Assembly (NCBI RefSeq): GCF_003957295.1
Contig: NZ_RQPJ01000002.1
Coordinates: 868,001-932,000 of the forward strand
DNA: 64,000 bases
Origin: Arenibacter aquaticus
GTDB taxonomy: Bacteria; Bacteroidota; Bacteroidia; Flavobacteriales; Flavobacteriaceae
Direction: 5' to 3'
The notes under the pieces are model-generated. The model saw nothing but the letters and a program-made list of their open reading frames with translations. It ran no database searches and was not told the origin of the DNA. Made by a program: the position numbers and the translations under genes. Shown here one piece after another: positions 19,136 through 28,273 of this stretch. Numbering within the stretch: position 1 is the stretch's first letter; each line of letters begins with the position of its first letter.

Positions 19136-19208
19136 TTAATCATTAAGGTTTGGCAATCATTTTAATTTTTGTAATACAACATCGTATTTTCAAAAATTTA
19201 ATTTTCCG

Positions 19209-19275
19209 TAAATATATCCGGGTAAGGTTAGTTTCAGGGTTAATTTTGGATTAGGGTAGGATTAGTTGTGGATTA
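19209..19275 (-). promoter_or_regulatory. Promoter of the glycan operon with four 11-bp-phased hexamers
   Basis: On the plus strand GGGTTA, GGATTA, GGATTA and GGATTA start at 19237, 19248, 19259 and 19270, exactly 11 bp apart (TAATCC/TAACCC toward the operon); a fifth, off-phase GGTTA lies at 19226. A -7-like TATATTTA (one mismatch to TANNTTTG) lies at 19209-19216 on the minus strand, which puts the proximal repeat at about -33 and the rest upstream, an activator layout. The predicted leader is about 70 nt. Confidence 0.6.
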
Positions 19276-19761
19276 ATTTTATTAATCCAATGATTTTTTA
19301 ATCAAAAAATGGGAATATATTATTTTTCCGGGGACAAAATTGCCAATATAAATTTCATGTCAGGAACCATTTATGCGGATAATATCAGTGCAATTTCAGG
19401 TTTCAACTGAATTGGACATTACTCTTGAAATCAGCATAATTGTAAAGTTAATCTCCTTAGATCTCCCAATTAAACTGCGCCAATAGTAATAATATGTTTT
19501 AATAGATTTAAGGTTAAGTCCTTATGAAAACACATATTGTTCCTATTAATAGTTCATTATCTATTACCTTCACACATAGAACAGAACTCCTTATAAATTT
19601 TTAATTCTTTGAATTTATCCAAATCCATTAATACTGTAGAAAGATTGAAGCCTGAATATTAAAGTAGAAGATGGGTTGGATCAAGTATAGAAAGATTTAA
19701 TGAGGTTATCATATAAATCCTTGTTAGACATTCAAAATCGAAAAATGAATTGTTTTAAACA
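19276..19761. other. Non-coding, AT-rich gap in the island
   Basis: About 490 bp upstream of the glycan operon promoter. I see no credible gene on either strand. Short inverted sequences (for example GATTTTTTAATC near 19292) occur but nothing that I can assign. It may hold further upstream control sequence or decayed island DNA. Confidence 0.5.
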
Positions 19762-19874
19762 TGTTGTACCTATGTTGTACCCGCACAAATAAAAAAGCCC
19801 TCCCATCTGGGAAGAATTGATTTTACTGGTAGTCCCACCTTGCTTACCGCCCATGGCGGCATAAACTTCTCGCC
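19762..19874 (-). repeat. Right island repeat: 35-bp module, tRNA-end-like segment, second terminator
   Basis: Minus strand order: the 35-bp module (19840-19874, one mismatch to 6059-6093), then GGTGGGACTACCA resembling the tRNA end, then a weak TCCC-AGAT-GGGA hairpin with a T6 run (about 19790-19815), then two TGTTGTACC copies (on plus, starting 11 bp apart at 19762 and 19773). With the intact tRNA just beyond, this looks like stacked integration scars. Confidence 0.6.
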
Positions 19875-19888
19875 CAGGATGTGCAACA

Positions 19889-19921
19889 CAAAAAAAGTCC
19901 CGGCTTTCGCCAGGACTTTTT
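19889..19921 (-). terminator. Terminator of the tRNA(CAT) gene
   Basis: Minus strand: AGTCCTGGC, GAAA loop, GCCGGGACT, then a T run; 12 nt after the tRNA. A diverged copy, still able to pair, is at 6004-6034. Confidence 0.85.
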
Positions 19922-19933
19922 GTTACCACCTCG

Positions 19934-20007
19934 TGGTCCCACCTGGGCTCGAACCAGGGACCCCCTGATTATGAGTCAGGTGCTCTAACCAGCTGAGCTA
20001 TAGGACC
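19934..20007 (-). tRNA. tRNA with CAT anticodon (Ile2 or elongator Met)
   Basis: A full cloverleaf of 74 nt without encoded CCA. Acceptor GGTCCTA pairs with TGGGACC (one G-T), D arm GCTC/GAGC, anticodon stem CCTGA/TCAGG with loop CTCATAA, T arm CCTGG/CCAGG with TTCGAGC, discriminator A. The CAT anticodon cannot by itself separate tRNA-Ile2 (lysidine-modified) from elongator tRNA-Met. Its 3' end is the repeated unit that brackets the glycan locus, so it is the probable insertion site. Confidence 0.93.
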
Positions 20008-20187
20008 ATTTCCTTGCTTGTTGTACTTTTAGATACGCTTATCTAAAAAAGCTATTCAGGAACCGCAAATTGCGGATGCAATATTACTACTTATTTTTCA
20101 ACGCTGCAAACAAAATTGCAAGCTTCATGGTGCTTTATCAAAATCCATACTCTACAATGCTCATTTTCCGCACTTCGCAACAAAGCT

Positions 20188-20589
20188 TCATGGGGCTTCC
20201 TGACAAAGTTCTACCAACAAACCATTGGTGTCCTTGGGGTGCAAAAATACCACCAGCTTATTATCTGCACCCTTTTTGGGCGTTGTATTCAACACCCTAA
20301 ACCCTTCTTTGACCAATCGCTTTATTTCGGCCTCCAAATCCGCTACCGCAAATGCCACATGGTGCAGGCCTTCTCCCCGCTTTTCCAAAAACTTGGCTAT
20401 GGGACTACTGGCATCCATAGCTTGCAACAACTCTATCTTATTGGGGCCAGCCTTAAAAAAAGAGGTCTTCACCCCTTCAGACGCTACTTCTTCGTCCTTA
20501 TAAGGCCCCACACCCAACAATTTTTCAAACACCTTATTGGAAGCCTCCAAGTTCCTTACCGCAATGCCCAAATGTTCTATTTTTTTCAT
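20188..20589 (-). CDS. mce: Methylmalonyl-CoA epimerase
   Basis: Interconverts (R)- and (S)-methylmalonyl-CoA in the propionate/methylmalonyl pathway. The 133 residues form the two beta-alpha-beta-beta-beta units of the VOC fold. MKKIEHLGIAVRNLEAS carries the first metal His (His6), KIELLQAMDASSPIAKFLEK matches the family's 'LLEPLxxxSPIAKFLEKRG' stretch, GEGLHHVAFAVADLEA gives the second His pair, and GLLVELCQE the final Glu. Length and start (ATG) are standard. It is transcribed toward the tRNA(CAT) gene just downstream and lies outside the proposed island. Confidence 0.96.
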   Translation of the reverse strand: MKKIEHLGIAVRNLEASNKVFEKLLGVGPYKDEEVASEGVKTSFFKAGPNKIELLQAMDASSPIAKFLEKRGEGLHHVAFAVADLEAEIKRLVKEGFRVLNTTPKKGADNKLVVFLHPKDTNGLLVELCQEAP

Positions 20590-20756
20590 TTCTCCCCAGT
20601 TTTGGTTGCTTATATTGTTTGTGACACCTTAATAACCCCTATATCACTTCTCATTTTACACATGTACAAGGTCCCATTGTATTGCATAAAAATACTACAT
20701 TCCCCTTTAAGCCGCGCTTATACGGCCACAATCATAGAATCTATCCAATTATATCG

Positions 20757-20764
20757 TATTTTTG
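20757..20764 (+). promoter_or_regulatory. -7 element of the rbfA promoter
   Basis: TATTTTTG matches the Bacteroidota TANNTTTG consensus exactly and ends 4 nt before the rbfA ATG. Transcription would start at or within a base or two of the start codon, giving a leaderless or nearly leaderless mRNA. No clear -33 TTG is seen. Confidence 0.5.
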
Positions 20765-20768
20765 CATC

Positions 20769-21161
20769 ATGGAAACACAAAGACAGAAAAAAATTGGGGG
20801 GGTCATACAAAAAGATATTGCCGATATCTTGCAACGTGCCGCCACGGATGGTGGACTAAAAGGTACCTTGATTTCGGTATCCAAAGTGTCGGTCACCACA
20901 GACCTTTCCATTGCCAAAATATATGTAAGCATATTCCCTGCCAACAAGGGCAAGGAGCTATTGGAAGGCATAAAATCCAATCAGCCACTAATTAAACACG
21001 AGCTGGCACAGCGTACCAAAAACCAATTGCGACGTGTACCGGAACTCTTGTTCTTTTTGGACGATTCCCTGGAATATATAGATGGCATTGAAAAATCACT
21101 CAAGGGCGAGGAAAACCCGGTAAAGAATCCCGATCTATTGGAAAAAAGGAAAAAATCATAA
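20769..21161 (+). CDS. rbfA: Ribosome-binding factor A
   Basis: Assists maturation of the 30S subunit by binding the 5' region of 16S rRNA. The 130-residue protein begins METQRQKKIGGVIQKDIADIL; the KH-like core shows VSVTTDLSIAKIYVSIFP and the C-terminal LRRVPELLFFLDDSLEYIDGIEK, all standard for RbfA. A longer open frame exists upstream, but it lacks similarity and the -7 promoter element ends 4 nt before this ATG, so this start is preferred. The FtsX-like permease gene begins 2 nt after its stop, so the two are translationally coupled. Confidence 0.95.
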   Translation: METQRQKKIGGVIQKDIADILQRAATDGGLKGTLISVSKVSVTTDLSIAKIYVSIFPANKGKELLEGIKSNQPLIKHELAQRTKNQLRRVPELLFFLDDSLEYIDGIEKSLKGEENPVKNPDLLEKRKKS

Positions 21162-21163
21162 GA

Positions 21164-22372
21164 TTGAACTTTCCCTTCTACATAGCAAAGCGGTATTTGC
21201 GGTCCAAGAGCAGTCAAAATGCCGTAAACATCATCAACTTTATTACCTTTTTGGTCATCGTTATTGGATCGGCGGCCCTTTTTATAGTGCTCTCAGGTTT
21301 TGCCGGACTAAAGACTTTTAGCCTTTCCTATACCAATATGGTAGATCCGGATCTAAAGGCATTACCGCTAACTGGCAAGTTTATTAGTGTTTCAGCATCC
21401 CAGGAAAACGCTTTGCAGCAACTTGAAGATATATACGCCTATTCCAAGGAACTGGAAGAAAAGGTATACCTTACCCACAACCAAAAGGCCCATATAGCCT
21501 ATATTAAAGGGATAGATTCCAGTTTTGTACGGACTACGCCCATAGACAGTAGCCTTTATTTTTATGGGGATTGGTCCATTAATGGATTGCAGGCCGTGGC
21601 AGGGCAGGGTGTGGTTAACCTCTTGGGGCTTAATATCAATAACTTTAGGAGTCCCTTGCTAGTGCGTGTGCCCAAACCTGGAAAGGGCTTATTGGGACAG
21701 CGCATGCTAAAGGACGCCTACAATGAAGCCTCCTTGGTCATCAGTGGTATCTACCAAATAGAGGAAGAACTGGATAGAAAATATGTTTTTGCCGAGCTAC
21801 CTTTGGTACAGGCATTATTGGAGAAGGACAGTACCCAGCTATCCGGTATTAATTTTAAGCTGAAAGAAAACGCAAATATACCTGAACTGAGAAAAAAGAT
21901 AGCCGCTATATTTTCGGGAGAGGTAGTGCTAAAAGACCGCAGGGAATTAAATAGTACCCTGCACCGAATGCTGAATACCGAAAATTTGGCCACCTACCTT
22001 ATCTTTACCCTAGTGCTGATCATAGCGCTATTCAACGTAGTGGGAGCCATTATCATGATGATATTGGACAAACAGCAAAATTCCAAAACCCTATATAATT
22101 TGGGAACTACCATAAAAGCGCTCCGTAGAATCTATTTTGTACAAGGTATCTTGGTTACAGGATTGGGCGGGTGTATAGGCGTATTTATTGGATCCCTGCT
22201 TATTTGGTCCCAATTGGCCTTTGGGTGGTTAAAAATTACACCTTCCCTTTCTTATCCCGTAGAATACAGGTTAATAAACCTTGTGATTGTATTGGCTACC
22301 ATTATGGTCTTGGGTGTAATTGCCTCTTTTATTGCCAGTAGTAGGATCAACAAAAAGCTTTTGGCACACTAG
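21164..22372 (+). CDS. FtsX/LolE-type ABC transporter permease
   Basis: A 402-residue inner-membrane permease of the MacB/FtsX/LolCE type. An N-terminal helix (VNIINFITFLVIVIGSAALFIVLSG split by charged ends) follows the family opening FYIAKRYLRSKSSQNAVNIIN, then a large periplasmic domain (about 65-265) and three C-terminal helices (TYLIFTLVLIIALFNVVGAI; GILVTGLGGCIGVFIGSLLI; LINLVIVLATIMVLGVIASF). LolC/E proteins export lipoproteins to the outer membrane, which is a reasonable role, but the matching ATPase is not adjacent. The start is a TTG two nucleotides after the rbfA stop. Its 3' end overlaps dusB by 4 bp, convergently. Confidence 0.88.
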   Translation: MNFPFYIAKRYLRSKSSQNAVNIINFITFLVIVIGSAALFIVLSGFAGLKTFSLSYTNMVDPDLKALPLTGKFISVSASQENALQQLEDIYAYSKELEEKVYLTHNQKAHIAYIKGIDSSFVRTTPIDSSLYFYGDWSINGLQAVAGQGVVNLLGLNINNFRSPLLVRVPKPGKGLLGQRMLKDAYNEASLVISGIYQIEEELDRKYVFAELPLVQALLEKDSTQLSGINFKLKENANIPELRKKIAAIFSGEVVLKDRRELNSTLHRMLNTENLATYLIFTLVLIIALFNVVGAIIMMILDKQQNSKTLYNLGTTIKALRRIYFVQGILVTGLGGCIGVFIGSLLIWSQLAFGWLKITPSLSYPVEYRLINLVIVLATIMVLGVIASFIASSRINKKLLAH

Positions 22373-23364
22373 GATACAAATTCGAAATCCCCAAATTTTT
22401 CCAAAACCTCATCAAAGGCGGCGAACACATCTTTTGCATCATCACTGGTCACCATTTTCATGCGGTATTCCTTAAAGTGGGGTATCCCTTTAAAATAATT
22501 GGTATAATGCCTACGGGTCTCAAATACACCCAATTGCTCGCCTTTCCAATCTATGGCCATCTGCAGATGACGACGGGCGGCATCCACACGTTCCTGCATA
22601 CTGGGTGGTGCAGCATGGGTACCGGTCTCAAAAAAGTGCTTTACTTCCTTAAAGAACCAAGGGTAACCTATACTGGCCCTCCCTATCATGGCCCCGTCCA
22701 GACCGTATTCATCCCTCATTTTCATGGCCATTTCCGGGGAGTCTACATCGCCGTTCCCAAAAACAGGGATGTGCATGCGCTGGTTGTTCTTTACCTCGGC
22801 TATAGGTCTCCAATCCGCCTCTCCCTTGTACATTTGCACCCGGGTCCTGCCATGGATGGATATGGCCTTACAGCCCACATCCTGCAAACGTTCTGCCACT
22901 TCCACAATTTTAATGGATTCTTGGTCCCATCCCAAACGGGTCTTTACCGTTACAGGCAGTTTGGTATGCTCCACCATGGCCTTGGTCAAGGAAACCATTA
23001 GGTCTATATCCTTTAGGATTCCCGCACCCGCTCCCTTGCTCACTACCTTTTTAACCGGACAACCAAAATTAATATCAATTATATCAGGTCCGGACTTCTC
23101 AACTATTTCTACAGAGCGCAGCATGGAATCCAAATTGGCCCCAAAAATCTGTATCCCTACCGGGCGTTCCTTTTCATAGATATCCAGTTTCATAACGCTT
23201 TTGGCGGCATCACGAATAAGCCCTTCCGAAGAAATAAACTCGGTATATACCACATCGGCCCCCTGCTCCTTGCACAAGGCACGGAAAGGCGGGTCACTAA
23301 CATCCTCCATTGGCGCAAGCAACAATGGGAATTCCGGTAATTGAATATCTCCTATTTTGGGCAC
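22369..23364 (-). CDS. dusB: tRNA-dihydrouridine synthase (DusB type)
   Basis: FMN- and NADPH-dependent reduction of uridines in the tRNA D-loop. The 331 residues form a TIM barrel plus helical domain: LLAPMEDVSDPPFRALCKEQGADVVYTE, INFGCPVKKVVSKGAGAG containing the catalytic Cys of the NFGCP motif, PVTVKTRLGWD, SIHGRTRVQMYKG, PVFGNGDVDSPEMA and GLDGAMIGRASIGYPWFF are all family signatures. The start is GTG. A TAATTTTG -7 element lies about 30 bp upstream. It overlaps the FtsX-like gene tail to tail. Confidence 0.96.
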   Translation of the reverse strand: MPKIGDIQLPEFPLLLAPMEDVSDPPFRALCKEQGADVVYTEFISSEGLIRDAAKSVMKLDIYEKERPVGIQIFGANLDSMLRSVEIVEKSGPDIIDINFGCPVKKVVSKGAGAGILKDIDLMVSLTKAMVEHTKLPVTVKTRLGWDQESIKIVEVAERLQDVGCKAISIHGRTRVQMYKGEADWRPIAEVKNNQRMHIPVFGNGDVDSPEMAMKMRDEYGLDGAMIGRASIGYPWFFKEVKHFFETGTHAAPPSMQERVDAARRHLQMAIDWKGEQLGVFETRRHYTNYFKGIPHFKEYRMKMVTSDDAKDVFAAFDEVLEKFGDFEFVS

Positions 23365-23392
23365 AGTTTAGCTACTTTAAATTTTTGGACTG

Positions 23393-23400
23393 CAAAATTA
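23393..23400 (-). promoter_or_regulatory. -7 element of the dusB promoter
   Basis: TAATTTTG on the minus strand matches TANNTTTG. It implies a leader of roughly 25 nt before the GTG start. No good -33 TTG at the usual spacing. Confidence 0.45.
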
Positions 23401-23739
23401 CTGAAAAATTATATAACCCTACATTTCAAGGGCTAAGATTCACCAAAACCAACAATACTTTGTAATAAGCAGTACCTTTTTATGATAGTTATATCTATAC
23501 GCAGTTCTATAAATTACCCCCCCTCTTTTTGCTTGCCACAATACAGTCTTCTTTGCCAATTGAAATATCCAGTTTTTTGTGGGGTTCTAGAAGTATCTTA
23601 ATAAAGATAAAGATCAAAATTATTATAGGCCAACTTCTGGCAGGTTGACTGTTGCCTGGCAGAAATGGTTATTGAAAACATTCTCTAACGGGAATATACT
23701 GCCCATCTTAAGGTTTGCAGCACATGGGTTTAAGGTTTT
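23401..23739. other. Intergenic gap between dusB and the barrel gene
   Basis: About 340 bp with no credible gene. The segment just past the barrel gene's stop can form only a short AGGTT/AACCT hairpin, too weak to call a terminator. Confidence 0.45.
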
Positions 23740-26157
23740 TTACAACCTCTTCCTTTCTTCTGTTGTGGTGGATTTGTAGTTGTCCCGTATCTTCATATTG
23801 CCGAAATTATACCTAAACCCCAGCGAAAACACTCTGGCATTGGGCCTATACACCGAAATATTGTACTGATTGCCATATTTCCGGGTGTTTTTTAGTTTAA
23901 ACTGCCTAAAAACATCGGTCACCCCCATGCTAATGGTTCCCTTTTTGCCCCATATATTCTTTTTTAGGGATATGCCCCATTCATTGTAATATTCCTGTCT
24001 GGAATTCCCGCTAATGACCGGGGATACGTAGGTATAGTTTAGATTGGCCGTTAAGGAGCGGTCTTCCAAAAAGGTAAAGTTGTTGTTGAACTGTATTAAA
24101 AGCGTCCAAAGATCTTGATCAATGGTTTGCTGTGAAAGGATATCGGTAAAGCGCTCCGCCGCATAGAAGTAGGAAGAAAGGAAGTAAGTATCCCAGGATC
24201 TGCTAATCTCCTTCCTATAAATAAAATCGAGTCCATAGGCCAATTCCCTTTCCATATTGTCGGTAATAAACCGCAGAAGTTTACTTTCATTGTCCTGAAA
24301 GGTCAATACACTCATAATATTGCGATGGTAGCGGTAGAAAAGTTCAAACGTATAATCCCTGTTATAGGTATAGGATAGAATTACCGAATTCTTAAAAGAA
24401 GGCTTAAGGTTTACATTTCCCTCTACCACGGAATTATTGCTTTGAAATACCTGGAACGGGTTAATTTTGTTATAACTAGGTCTAATAATGCTCCTTTTAT
24501 AGCTTAGTCCGTAGCGGTGTTTTCTATTGGGGGTAAATTGGAAAAATACAGTGGGGAAAAGTTCCAAATAATCATTCTTTATCTTGTCCTCACTATGGCT
24601 GTAATCCCCTTTGGTTTCGGTATATTCGGCCCGCAACCCGGATTTCATTGTCCAGTTGTACCATTTGGTATCAAAACTGGCATAGCCGGCAAAAATTCTT
24701 TCATCATATAAAAACAACCCATCCTCGGTAGGTGCTACACCTTCCTGCTCCCTGTCAAAACCCTCTTGCGTTATAAAGCTCTCGGAATCTATAAGGGCGT
24801 ATTTTATGCCCGACTCAAAATTGGAACTCTCTCCGAAGGGGGAGGTAAAATCTGCCTGTACACTAAACAAATGGGTATGCTGCTCATTAAAGGTGTTAAA
24901 ATTGTTCTCTCCCACCATAGCTCCATTTTGGTCGTAAAAATCGGTTTCCAAATCTTGATTTTTATCGTAGTCGTAATGGGTATAATGGGAATTCACCGCT
25001 AAACTGGAACCCTCCTCGTTAAACTTATGTTCATAATCCACATAAAAGGCCGCATTGACCGATTCAAATTTGGCATCGTTCAAGGTAATAAAACCTGAGG
25101 AATAGGCTCCATCGGGATCCTCTATTATGGTGTTGGAAAAATCCCTGCTCTGGTAAGAAGGGGTTATAGTGGCAATGGAGGAAAAGCTCAAGGTGTTTTT
25201 ATCGTCAAGGGCATAGTCTAAAAAAACACTGGTATTGTGTTTTTTACTCCTATAAATAACCTCCAGGTCGGAAGTCCATATATCCGTAATTTGTCCGTCC
25301 TCAATAAAATTGGTGATATCGGTATAATTGGTCACCGTCTTATTCTGTGTAAAGCTATAATTAAAGGAAGCTTCCAGCCTCTTGCCCTTAAAATAATGGC
25401 TGGTACCCAGCATATGACGGGGAAATACGCCTTGACTGTATCTGTTGTACACTGCACCGTTGTACCCAGCTATTAGATTCTTTTTCATTTTAATATTGAT
25501 CAAGGTACCGCCCTCCGCATCATATTTCGCCGGTGGGGTGGTAATGACCTCAATAGACTGTACCCCTTTGGCAGAAGTACCACTTAAAAGATTAAGTATA
25601 TCCTGTGCCGGAAGGTTTACTTTTTTGTCATTGATCATTATTTGTACTCCCCCTTCTCCCTTTACGCTTATCTCGTTGTTCATGACAAACACGGTGGGGG
25701 TGTTTTTAAGGACGTCCCATATGTCCGAATCGGACAGTGCCGTATTTTCAATATTAAATACGAGGCGGTCTACCTTTTGCTCTACGGAAGGCTTTTGTGC
25801 AACCAGCACCACCTCTGTTAGTTCCTGAGTGGTAATGTCTACGTAAATAGGCCCTATATCCAAATCACTATTTACATTTACCCTTTTAAAGTTGGAATGG
25901 TTTCCAATATAGCTAGCGCGGATAAGGTAATTGTCAGGGAATAGGTTTGCAAAAGAAAAAAAACCGTCCTCATTGGAAGCAGTACCTTTTACATAACTGG
26001 TATCGGCCGCTTTATAAAGTAGTATATTTGCAAAAGCAATTGTTTCGCCCTTGGTCTCATTGACCTTACCGGTAAGCTTGTACTCTTGCCCTAGAAGGCA
26101 TGTACAAATCAAAAAAGAAAATACAGTCGTAACTTTTATTTTCACAAACGGGGTCAC
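23740..26157 (-). CDS. Outer-membrane beta-barrel protein, TonB-receptor-like with regulatory-like N-domain
   Basis: An 805-residue exported protein: signal peptide (TVFSFLICTCLLGQ), a carboxypeptidase-regulatory-like sandwich (YKLTGKVNETKGETIAFANI ... IRASYIGNH, about 25-105), a plug-like region (LVAQKPSVEQKVDRLVFNIE, WDVLKNTPTVFV, INDKKVNLPAQDILNLLSG, SIEVITTPPAKYDAEGGTLI), then a large barrel ending KVFSLGFRYNFGNMKI-like. This is the outer-membrane-barrel group typical of flavobacteria, often called TonB-dependent receptors although no TonB box is obvious. There is no SusD partner, so the cargo is unknown. It stands alone. Confidence 0.88.
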   Translation of the reverse strand: MTPFVKIKVTTVFSFLICTCLLGQEYKLTGKVNETKGETIAFANILLYKAADTSYVKGTASNEDGFFSFANLFPDNYLIRASYIGNHSNFKRVNVNSDLDIGPIYVDITTQELTEVVLVAQKPSVEQKVDRLVFNIENTALSDSDIWDVLKNTPTVFVMNNEISVKGEGGVQIMINDKKVNLPAQDILNLLSGTSAKGVQSIEVITTPPAKYDAEGGTLINIKMKKNLIAGYNGAVYNRYSQGVFPRHMLGTSHYFKGKRLEASFNYSFTQNKTVTNYTDITNFIEDGQITDIWTSDLEVIYRSKKHNTSVFLDYALDDKNTLSFSSIATITPSYQSRDFSNTIIEDPDGAYSSGFITLNDAKFESVNAAFYVDYEHKFNEEGSSLAVNSHYTHYDYDKNQDLETDFYDQNGAMVGENNFNTFNEQHTHLFSVQADFTSPFGESSNFESGIKYALIDSESFITQEGFDREQEGVAPTEDGLFLYDERIFAGYASFDTKWYNWTMKSGLRAEYTETKGDYSHSEDKIKNDYLELFPTVFFQFTPNRKHRYGLSYKRSIIRPSYNKINPFQVFQSNNSVVEGNVNLKPSFKNSVILSYTYNRDYTFELFYRYHRNIMSVLTFQDNESKLLRFITDNMERELAYGLDFIYRKEISRSWDTYFLSSYFYAAERFTDILSQQTIDQDLWTLLIQFNNNFTFLEDRSLTANLNYTYVSPVISGNSRQEYYNEWGISLKKNIWGKKGTISMGVTDVFRQFKLKNTRKYGNQYNISVYRPNARVFSLGFRYNFGNMKIRDNYKSTTTEERKRL

Positions 26158-26476
26158 TTGAGTTATAAAATTTTTAAAGTTAACTTTTTATTAACTACCC
26201 ACAATGCTTTCTTTTAAATTTGTAGTAAAAATCTACCAACTGGATATTTAACCAAACAAAAACCTACTATTTGCCTACCATTGTTCCACTCCGGTAAAGG
26301 TGTTGGACCACATTGGAGATTTTTCCTTTAAAAATCATGGATAAAGCCTATCTTTGCAGTTGCCTTGGTTTGCAAGTGGATAATTCTAGCGCAAACCTAG
26401 GGGAAAGGCAAACTGAATAGCTTTCCGCAGCCACAATTTCTGTTGGGGACATTCAGCACACGTAAATTGAGCATAG
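26158..26476 (+). promoter_or_regulatory. lepA upstream region with a consensus -7 element
   Basis: The 319-bp gap between the divergent barrel gene and lepA. TATCTTTG at 26349-26356 is a perfect TANNTTTG and would give a leader of about 115 nt. I see no stable hairpin or riboswitch in that leader. Confidence 0.5.
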
Positions 26477-28273
26477 ATGAAAAACATTCGAAATTTCTGC
26501 ATAATAGCGCATATAGATCACGGTAAGAGCACCTTGGCCGATAGGCTACTGGACTTCACCGGATCGGTAACCGATAGGGAAAAACAAGATCAGTTATTGG
26601 ATAGTATGGATCTTGAACGGGAGCGTGGGATTACCATAAAAAGTCATGCTATTCAGATGGATTACGTTCACAACGGTGAAAAATATACGCTTAACCTCAT
26701 TGATACTCCGGGACACGTAGATTTCTCCTATGAGGTATCGCGTTCCATCGCGGCCTGTGAAGGGGCCTTATTGGTAGTGGATGCCGCCCAAAGTATACAG
26801 GCTCAGACCATATCCAATCTATATTTGGCTTTGGAAAACGACCTGGAGATTATTCCCGTATTGAACAAAGTAGATCTGCCCAGTGCCAACCCCGAAGAGG
26901 TTACAGATGATATTGTAGACCTATTGGGCTGTAAACCGGAGGAGGTTATTCCCGCCAGTGCCAAATCTGGATTGGGAATAGAAGACATCCTAACAGCCAT
27001 TATAGAACGTATCCCTGCCCCTAAGGGAAATGTTGATGAGTCTTTGCAGGCTTTGGTGTTCGACTCTGTCTATAATCCCTTCCGAGGTGTGGAAACCTAT
27101 TTTAGGGTCATCAATGGTGAGATTAAAAAAGGACAGAAAATAAAGTTCGTAGCTACGGACAAGGACTATTTTGCCGATGAGGTAGGTACCCTTAAACTGG
27201 TACAACACCCTAAGCAAAGTATACAGGCAGGGGATGTAGGATATCTTATAACCGGTATCAAAGATGCCCGTGAGGTTAAGGTGGGCGACACCATAACCGA
27301 TGCCGCCAACCCTACCAAAAATCCCATAGGGGGCTTTGAGGATGTAAAACCCATGGTATTTGCCGGTATTTACCCTGTAGATACCGAAGATTACGAAGAA
27401 CTTCGTTCTTCCATGGAGAAACTACAGTTAAACGATGCCTCCCTGGTATTTGCTCCTGAGAGCAGTGCCGCACTGGGATTTGGTTTCCGTTGTGGTTTCC
27501 TGGGTATGTTACATATGGAGATCATTCAGGAACGTTTGGAGCGGGAATTTGATATGACGGTAATTACTACCGTGCCCAACGTTAGCTACCATGCCTTTAC
27601 CCGAAAGAATCCGGATGAAATTATTATTGTAAACAACCCATCGGATCTACCGGACCCCTCTACCTTGGACCGCGTAGAGGAACCGTATATTAAGGCTACC
27701 ATTATTACAAAATCCGATTTTGTTGGTAACGTTATGTCATTATGTATCGAGAAGAGGGGACAGATTACGAATCAGACCTATTTAACCACGGAAAGAGTAG
27801 AGTTAAACTTTGATATGCCCTTGGCAGAGATTGTGTTCGACTTCTACGACCGGTTAAAAACTGTATCCAAAGGTTATGCTTCCTTTGATTACGCACCTAT
27901 TGGTATGCGTACCTCAAAACTGGTAAGGGTAGATATTCTACTTAACTCCCAACCTGTAGATGCCTTATCTGCATTGATCCATGCTGACAATGCGGCCAAT
28001 ATTGGTAAAAAAATGTGCGAAAAGCTAAGGGAACTTATCCCAAGGCAGCAGTTTGATATCCCTATCCAAGCCGCAATTGGAGCCAAAATTATCTCTAGAG
28101 AGACTATAAAAGCCCTTAGAAAAGACGTTACCGCCAAATGTTATGGTGGTGATATTTCCAGAAAGCGTAAGCTACTGGAAAAACAAAAGAAAGGTAAAAA
28201 ACGTATGCGCCAAGTAGGTAATGTAGAAATACCCCAGCAAGCTTTTATGGCCGTACTGAAACTAAACGACTAG
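26477..28273 (+). CDS. lepA: Elongation factor 4 (LepA) GTPase
   Basis: Ribosome-associated translational GTPase. At 598 residues it is normal length. G-motifs are clear: [16 protein letters not shown] (G1), RGITIKS (G2), [15 protein letters not shown] (G3), [13 protein letters not shown] (G4) and the SAK of G5. Domain II/III features and the LepA-specific C-terminal domain ([17 protein letters not shown] and [20 protein letters not shown]) follow, ending QAFMAVLKL. Cytoplasmic and membrane-associated. The gene is monocistronic, with a convergent symporter gene about 225 bp downstream. Confidence 0.98.
   Translation: MKNIRNFCIIAHIDHGKSTLADRLLDFTGSVTDREKQDQLLDSMDLERERGITIKSHAIQMDYVHNGEKYTLNLIDTPGHVDFSYEVSRSIAACEGALLVVDAAQSIQAQTISNLYLALENDLEIIPVLNKVDLPSANPEEVTDDIVDLLGCKPEEVIPASAKSGLGIEDILTAIIERIPAPKGNVDESLQALVFDSVYNPFRGVETYFRVINGEIKKGQKIKFVATDKDYFADEVGTLKLVQHPKQSIQAGDVGYLITGIKDAREVKVGDTITDAANPTKNPIGGFEDVKPMVFAGIYPVDTEDYEELRSSMEKLQLNDASLVFAPESSAALGFGFRCGFLGMLHMEIIQERLEREFDMTVITTVPNVSYHAFTRKNPDEIIIVNNPSDLPDPSTLDRVEEPYIKATIITKSDFVGNVMSLCIEKRGQITNQTYLTTERVELNFDMPLAEIVFDFYDRLKTVSKGYASFDYAPIGMRTSKLVRVDILLNSQPVDALSALIHADNAANIGKKMCEKLRELIPRQQFDIPIQAAIGAKIISRETIKALRKDVTAKCYGGDISRKRKLLEKQKKGKKRMRQVGNVEIPQQAFMAVLKLND

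Noticed and set aside
19732-19929. 65-codon minus-strand frame covering the right island repeat
   Set aside because: It merely reads through the terminator and the 35-bp module; it may contain a gene end but has no start or domain, so I list the sequence as a repeat.
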